A DNA stretch of 6,063 nucleotides from Bacteroidota bacterium (GTDB taxonomy: Bacteria > Bacteroidota > Bacteroidia > Flavobacteriales > Flavobacteriaceae): contig JAHZIZ010000197.1 of assembly GCA_022601215.1 (NCBI GenBank), forward strand, positions 1-6,063, in the 5' to 3' direction. The notes below the pieces were generated by a model that saw only the letters and a list, made by a program, of their open reading frames with translations, did not search any database and was not told the origin of the DNA. Position 1 is the stretch's first letter. Every line of letters starts with the position of its first letter. Made by a program: the position numbers and the translations under genes. Below are positions 4,511-6,063 of this stretch, in pieces.

Positions 4511-6063
4511 ATGGCAGAACAATTTTTTGAAAAAGTAGACATTCTTAAAGATGAGAAAGACGGTGTGATTGTCATCACCTTAGATGCCCTAACCGGAAAT
4601 GTCCAAATAGGAAACGGAAGACAAGAGGGATCCTTAACTATTACCGATGTAAATGGAGACACCATTGCCGAGATAACTGCGGCTAATGGAACCATGGAAC
4701 TCGGTGGAAATGGACAAAATGGAAAGATTTTTATAAAGAATAGTGCAGATGTGGATGCCATTGAACTGAACGCAGGGAATGCCTTAGTATCTATTGGTGC
4801 AACAGGAAATGAAGGGGATTTGCAAGTTAAAGATGGTCTTGATCGGCTCGTTTTTAACGTAAATGGTAGTACCGCAAATGTTTCTATTGGAGCTGATGGC
4901 AATGAGGGAGATTTATATATTAAAGATGTATCTGGAAACAATGCCTTGCATTTTAATGGAGAAACCGCTTGGCTTCGGATAGGAACTGAAGGCAACGAGG
5001 GTGATATCGAAATACAGGATAATGAAGGCCGTAGAGCTTTTCATTTCGACGGTAATAATGCTTGGCTCAAGGTGGGAACCACAGGCAATGAGGGGGATAT
5101 TGAAGTTCAGGATGGGGAAGGACGTAGAGCACTTCATTTTAATGGAAACAATGCGTGGTTACAAGTCGGCACAACTGGAAATGAAGGCGATGTTGCAGTT
5201 TTGGACAATCAAGGACGTAATGCCATTCATATCAATGGAGAATACGCCGCTCTTCGCGTAGGGGTTGAAGGTAATGAAGGAGATATTGAAGTTTATGATG
5301 GGGAGGGTAGACAGGCTTTTCATTTTAACAGTAATAACGCTTGGCTAAAAATTGGAGCTACTGGTAACGAAGGGGACTTAGAAATTCAAGATAATAACGG
5401 TAGAAACGCAATTCATTTGGATGGTCAATATGCTGTGGTACGAGTAGGAACAGAGGGAAATGAAGGAGATATACAAGTACAGGATAATTCTGGAAGAACG
5501 GTGTTTCACATGAATGGAGAACACGCCAATCTAAAAGTGGGCTCTAGTGGAAATGAAGGGGATATCGAGGTAATAGATCAAGGAGGAAGAAGTGTGTTTC
5601 ATATGGATGGTAATAACGCTTGGCTGCGCGTTGGAGCCAATGGCAACGAAGGTGATATTGAAGTGCTTAACGGAAGTGGAGATCGTACCATTCATCTCAA
5701 TGGGGATACGGGAGATATTTTACTGAGTAATGCCGACTTTGCTGAGGACTTCGATATTATGGAAGAAACGGAAGCGGAACCGGGGCACGTTATGGTTTTG
5801 GATAGTAATGGGAAGTTACGCCCATGTGATCAAAATTACGATACCAGTGCCGTTGGTGTGATTTCTGGAGCAGGAAGCTATAAACCTGGAATTATCATGG
5901 ATAAGCAAGAAGGTGTAGATAACAGACAACCTGTTGCGATGATGGGGAAGGTTTATTGTTGGGTAGACGCAGATCTTGGCCCCGTCAATGTAGGGGATAT
6001 GCTTACAACCTCCGCTACATTTGGACATGCTATGAAAGTTAATGATGCGCAGAAAGGGAGATC
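4511..6063 (+). CDS. 31-residue tandem-repeat protein with conserved tail-fibre-like C-terminal domain; 3' end outside window
   Basis: The frame is open from ATG 4511 to the right edge (517 complete codons, no stop). Residues 1-36 are a short N-terminus with the tail of one more degenerate unit; no signal peptide or membrane segment is seen. Residues 37-408 are twelve tandem 31-residue units without any insertion or gap. Residues 409 onward form a non-repeat domain beginning ADFAEDFDI (from A408), then EPGHVMVLD at 423-431, AVGVISGAG at 447-455, YKPGI at 457-461, MGKVYCWVD at 478-486 and GDMLTTSATFGHAMK at 495-509. I recall very similar ends on repeat proteins of cyanobacteria and actinobacteria, and a looser likeness to autoprocessing (peptidase G2-like) domains of phage appendages. 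Inference: a fibrous or solenoid structural protein, perhaps an adhesin or tail-fibre-like element. The start is chosen because the ATG at 4500 hits a stop after 12 codons. No T9SS domain is visible, but the true end is missing. Confidence 0.85.
   Translation, partial: MAEQFFEKVDILKDEKDGVIVITLDALTGNVQIGNGRQEGSLTITDVNGDTIAEITAANGTMELGGNGQNGKIFIKNSADVDAIELNAGNALVSIGATGNEGDLQVKDGLDRLVFNVNGSTANVSIGADGNEGDLYIKDVSGNNALHFNGETAWLRIGTEGNEGDIEIQDNEGRRAFHFDGNNAWLKVGTTGNEGDIEVQDGEGRRALHFNGNNAWLQVGTTGNEGDVAVLDNQGRNAIHINGEYAALRVGVEGNEGDIEVYDGEGRQAFHFNSNNAWLKIGATGNEGDLEIQDNNGRNAIHLDGQYAVVRVGTEGNEGDIQVQDNSGRTVFHMNGEHANLKVGSSGNEGDIEVIDQGGRSVFHMDGNNAWLRVGANGNEGDIEVLNGSGDRTIHLNGDTGDILLSNADFAEDFDIMEETEAEPGHVMVLDSNGKLRPCDQNYDTSAVGVISGAGSYKPGIIMDKQEGVDNRQPVAMMGKVYCWVDADLGPVNVGDMLTTSATFGHAMKVNDAQKGR
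4619..5734 (+). repeat. Twelve tandem 93-bp coding repeats (31 residues each)
   Basis: Units start at 4619, 4712, 4805, 4898, 4991, 5084, 5177, 5270, 5363, 5456, 5549 and 5642, exactly 93 bases apart. Within a unit the consensus is GNEGD at 1-5, a beta-strand-like I-E-V-Q at 6-9, D10, G13-R14, hydrophobic-H-hydrophobic at 17-19 (H18), N/D-G at 20-21, A24, and W-L-K-V-G at 25-29. GNEGD is perfect in units 3-12 and H18 in units 4-12; units 1 and 2 are degenerate. DNA of adjacent units differs at many synonymous sites (units 5 and 6 are roughly three-quarters identical by eye), so the duplications are old and the protein sequence has been held by selection. Confidence 0.95.

Noticed and set aside
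4500..4538. Alternative ATG at 4500 for the repeat protein
   Set aside because: It is in another frame and reaches a stop (TAG at 4536) after 12 codons.
4468..4995. Long minus-strand open frame (175 codons) opposite the repeat gene
   Set aside because: It lies antisense to the repeat array; its proline/serine-rich, periodic translation is the mirror of the GNEGD repeats. The plus frame has consistent protein-level conservation with synonymous changes, so the minus frame is a shadow.
5001..5261. Plus-strand 86-codon open frame inside the repeat array, and minus-strand frames at 4913-5137 and 5816-6028
   Set aside because: Frames created by the same 93-base periodicity or by chance, overlapping a clearly coding frame; no independent motif or start signal.
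4619..5734. CRISPR array or non-coding satellite from the regular 93-bp spacing
   Set aside because: There is no repeat/spacer alternation; the periodicity is in an open frame with variation concentrated at synonymous positions.

Overview
The window looks like a chromosomal segment of a Bacteroidota bacterium, most likely of the Flavobacteriia type. The indications are a type IX secretion (Por) sorting domain at the end of the first protein, absence of Shine-Dalgarno sequences before the genes with A/T-rich leaders instead, promoter-like boxes of the TAnnTTTG class, and the gene order pyrR - pyrB - small STAS-like gene - RNase Z. The genus cannot be fixed from the sequence. All recognised genes lie on the plus strand; I see no rRNA, tRNA, CRISPR array or insertion sequence.

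Layout. (1) 2-469: the C-terminal end of a secreted subtilisin-like (S8) protease with a T9SS type A sorting domain, entering from the left edge, followed by a hairpin at 491-526 that probably ends its transcript. (2) 594-2480: a pyrimidine block of pyrR, pyrB and a 111-residue STAS-like protein whose start overlaps the end of pyrB by 11 bases. (3) 2526-4358: rnz (RNase Z, tRNA 3'-end maturation) and, 6 bases later, a multi-pass membrane protein of the CPBP/Abi protease type with an altered catalytic motif. (4) 4511-6063: the start of a large protein made of twelve exact-period 31-residue repeats, followed by a conserved C-terminal domain that runs off the right edge.

Regions 2 and 3 probably form one co-directional housekeeping cluster, with a possible internal promoter just before rnz. 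It covers pyrimidine supply (PyrR senses or salvages uracil nucleotides, PyrB commits carbamoyl phosphate to pyrimidine synthesis) and RNA maturation. The repeat gene is separated by 152 bases containing candidate promoter and operator-like elements and is probably its own unit.

The least ordinary content is the 31-residue repeat protein. It reads as a fibre or solenoid with a tail-fibre-like C-terminal domain and has no signal peptide. Other points worth a second look are the missing first glutamate in the CPBP motif, the structured pyrR-pyrB spacer with a five-codon ORF overlapping the pyrB start, and the conserved but poorly understood STAS-like gene. No gap between genes exceeds 300 bases.
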